Positions 5,770-6,199 of a stretch of DNA of 6,199 bases are shown here, in pieces. Each line of letters begins with the position of its first letter. Position 1 is the stretch's first letter. Position numbers and translations under genes: made by a program. A model generated the notes under the pieces. That model saw nothing but the letters and a program-made list of their open reading frames with translations, did not search any database and was not told the DNA's origin. Origin of the DNA: Thermoleophilia bacterium (GTDB lineage: Bacteria; Actinomycetota; Thermoleophilia; Gaiellales; SKUG01); the NCBI GenBank assembly GCA_025964455.1, contig JAOPYU010000313.1, forward strand, positions 1 to 6,199. Direction: 5' to 3'.

Positions 5770-5902
5770 ACAGCGGCGGTGCAGTGCGGAACAGCCCCTC
5801 GAAGTGGGATTCCACGTCGCACACGTGACAGATCGCGCCGGCGCCCGGCAGGACGTGCTCGCACCGCGGACAGCGGGGCTCGGTCTCGGGCTCAAAGGTC
5901 AT
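5714..5902 (-). CDS. Small zinc-ribbon protein, 62 residues
   Basis: The protein contains CPRC (11-14) and CHVC (25-28) separated by 10 residues, a pair of zinc knuckles expected to bind one structural zinc through four cysteines. It has no membrane segment and ends in an acidic and basic tail. Two or three in-frame starts are possible. The ATG at 5902 is preferred: GGAAGGTGA lies just before it with good spacing, and codon third positions become strongly G/C from there on. The longer form from 5956 adds 18 residues (starting MSEANPL) but has no ribosome binding site and less biased codons. The function cannot be assigned; small zinc ribbons of this type may be nucleic acid- or protein-binding. 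The last 56 bases overlap the end of queG on the opposite strand. Confidence 0.65.
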   Translation of the reverse strand: MTFEPETEPRCPRCEHVLPGAGAICHVCDVESHFEGLFRTAPPLFMNVRREEPEPRSDLQAS

Positions 5903-5956
5903 GGCTTCACCTTCCATGGCTGCGCCGGGGTGCGCAAGGGGGTTCGCTTCACTCAT

Positions 5957-6199
5957 GGAATCGTTCTGACCGCATCCGAGCGTTCTCGAACCTGTGAACC
6001 TGAAGAATTGTGCGCGTCCGAGCCGCCCTGGCGCAGAATCGCAACGTTCACCGCATCGATCTGCACATGCGCCCTCAAGAAAAGGGTGTTTGCATCCGAT
6101 ACATCATGAGACATCGGTCGGTGCGTTCCGACTGGTTCAATCGGATGCTGGACTGCAACACGCAGGGGCTCCGCAGCGGTGACTGATCGATCTGCTGCG
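5957..6199. other. Right-edge region with no confident gene
   Basis: This stretch is less GC-rich than the rest and shows no recognisable protein or RNA gene. It holds a tandem pair of 8-mers, GAACCTGT/GAACCTGA (5988-6003), a small dyad GTTC-TC-GAAC (5982-5991) and a weak hairpin CCCT/AGGG (6072-6086). A minus-strand frame is open from the edge to a TGA at 5955-5953, and a 26-codon plus-strand ORF spans 6106-6186, but neither has a start signal or the genome's codon bias. It probably is the intergenic and upstream regulatory region of a gene outside the window. Confidence 0.5.

Noticed and set aside
5957..5984. ECF/SigR-like promoter (GGAAT ... GTT) on the plus strand
   Set aside because: The spacing between GGAAT and GTT is 20 bases rather than the 18 of the SigR-type consensus, and no supported gene follows.
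5980..6003. tRNA-like T-loop sequence (GGTTCGAG on the minus strand)
   Set aside because: The flanking bases do not form the 5-bp T stem, and no matching anticodon or acceptor stem is present.
6106..6186. 26-residue plus-strand ORF (MRHRSVRSDWFNRML...)
   Set aside because: No ribosome binding site, no leaderless spacing, no recognised family, and short enough to arise by chance.

Overview
The window is GC-rich chromosomal DNA with densely packed genes and codon third positions that are mostly G or C. It looks like a high-GC actinobacterium. A 447-residue Rho without the long N-terminal insertion of many mycobacterial and streptomycete Rho proteins, a 2-phosphoglycerate kinase, a QueG, and several apparently leaderless genes together suggest a deep-branching class such as Thermoleophilia. 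That placement is inference. No mobile element, CRISPR array, rRNA or tRNA gene was found.

Layout. (1) 1-888, plus strand: the 3' part of a 2-phosphoglycerate kinase-type P-loop kinase, cut by the left edge. (2) 889-1086: leader region of rho, with a possible -10 element, a hairpin and a strong ribosome binding site. (3) 1087-2430, plus: transcription termination factor Rho, complete. (4) 2431-2612: a 12-bp perfect inverted repeat, then very GC-rich DNA with no TA dinucleotide. (5) 2613-3089, plus: a protein of unknown function. (6) 3112-3429, plus: a SufT/MIP18-type (DUF59) iron-sulfur assembly protein, apparently leaderless. (7) 3430-3569: a run of short perfect hairpins between convergent genes. 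(8) 3570-4655, minus: a zinc-type medium-chain dehydrogenase/reductase. (9) 4656-4692: a 37-bp divergent promoter region in which both genes appear leaderless. (10) 4693-5769, plus: epoxyqueuosine reductase QueG. (11) 5714-5902, minus: a 62-residue zinc-ribbon protein whose 3' end overlaps the end of queG antisense. (12) 5903-6199: less GC-rich sequence with no confident gene.

The genes are mostly core functions and do not form one pathway. SufT (Fe-S assembly) and QueG (two [4Fe-4S] clusters plus cobalamin) could be linked in function but are not in one operon. I found no convincing evidence of a new multi-gene system. The points most worth checking are a near-identical 14-bp dyad before and after rho, the overlapping divergent leaderless promoters at 4656-4692, the hairpin cluster at 3425-3560, and the uncharacterised gene at 2613-3089.
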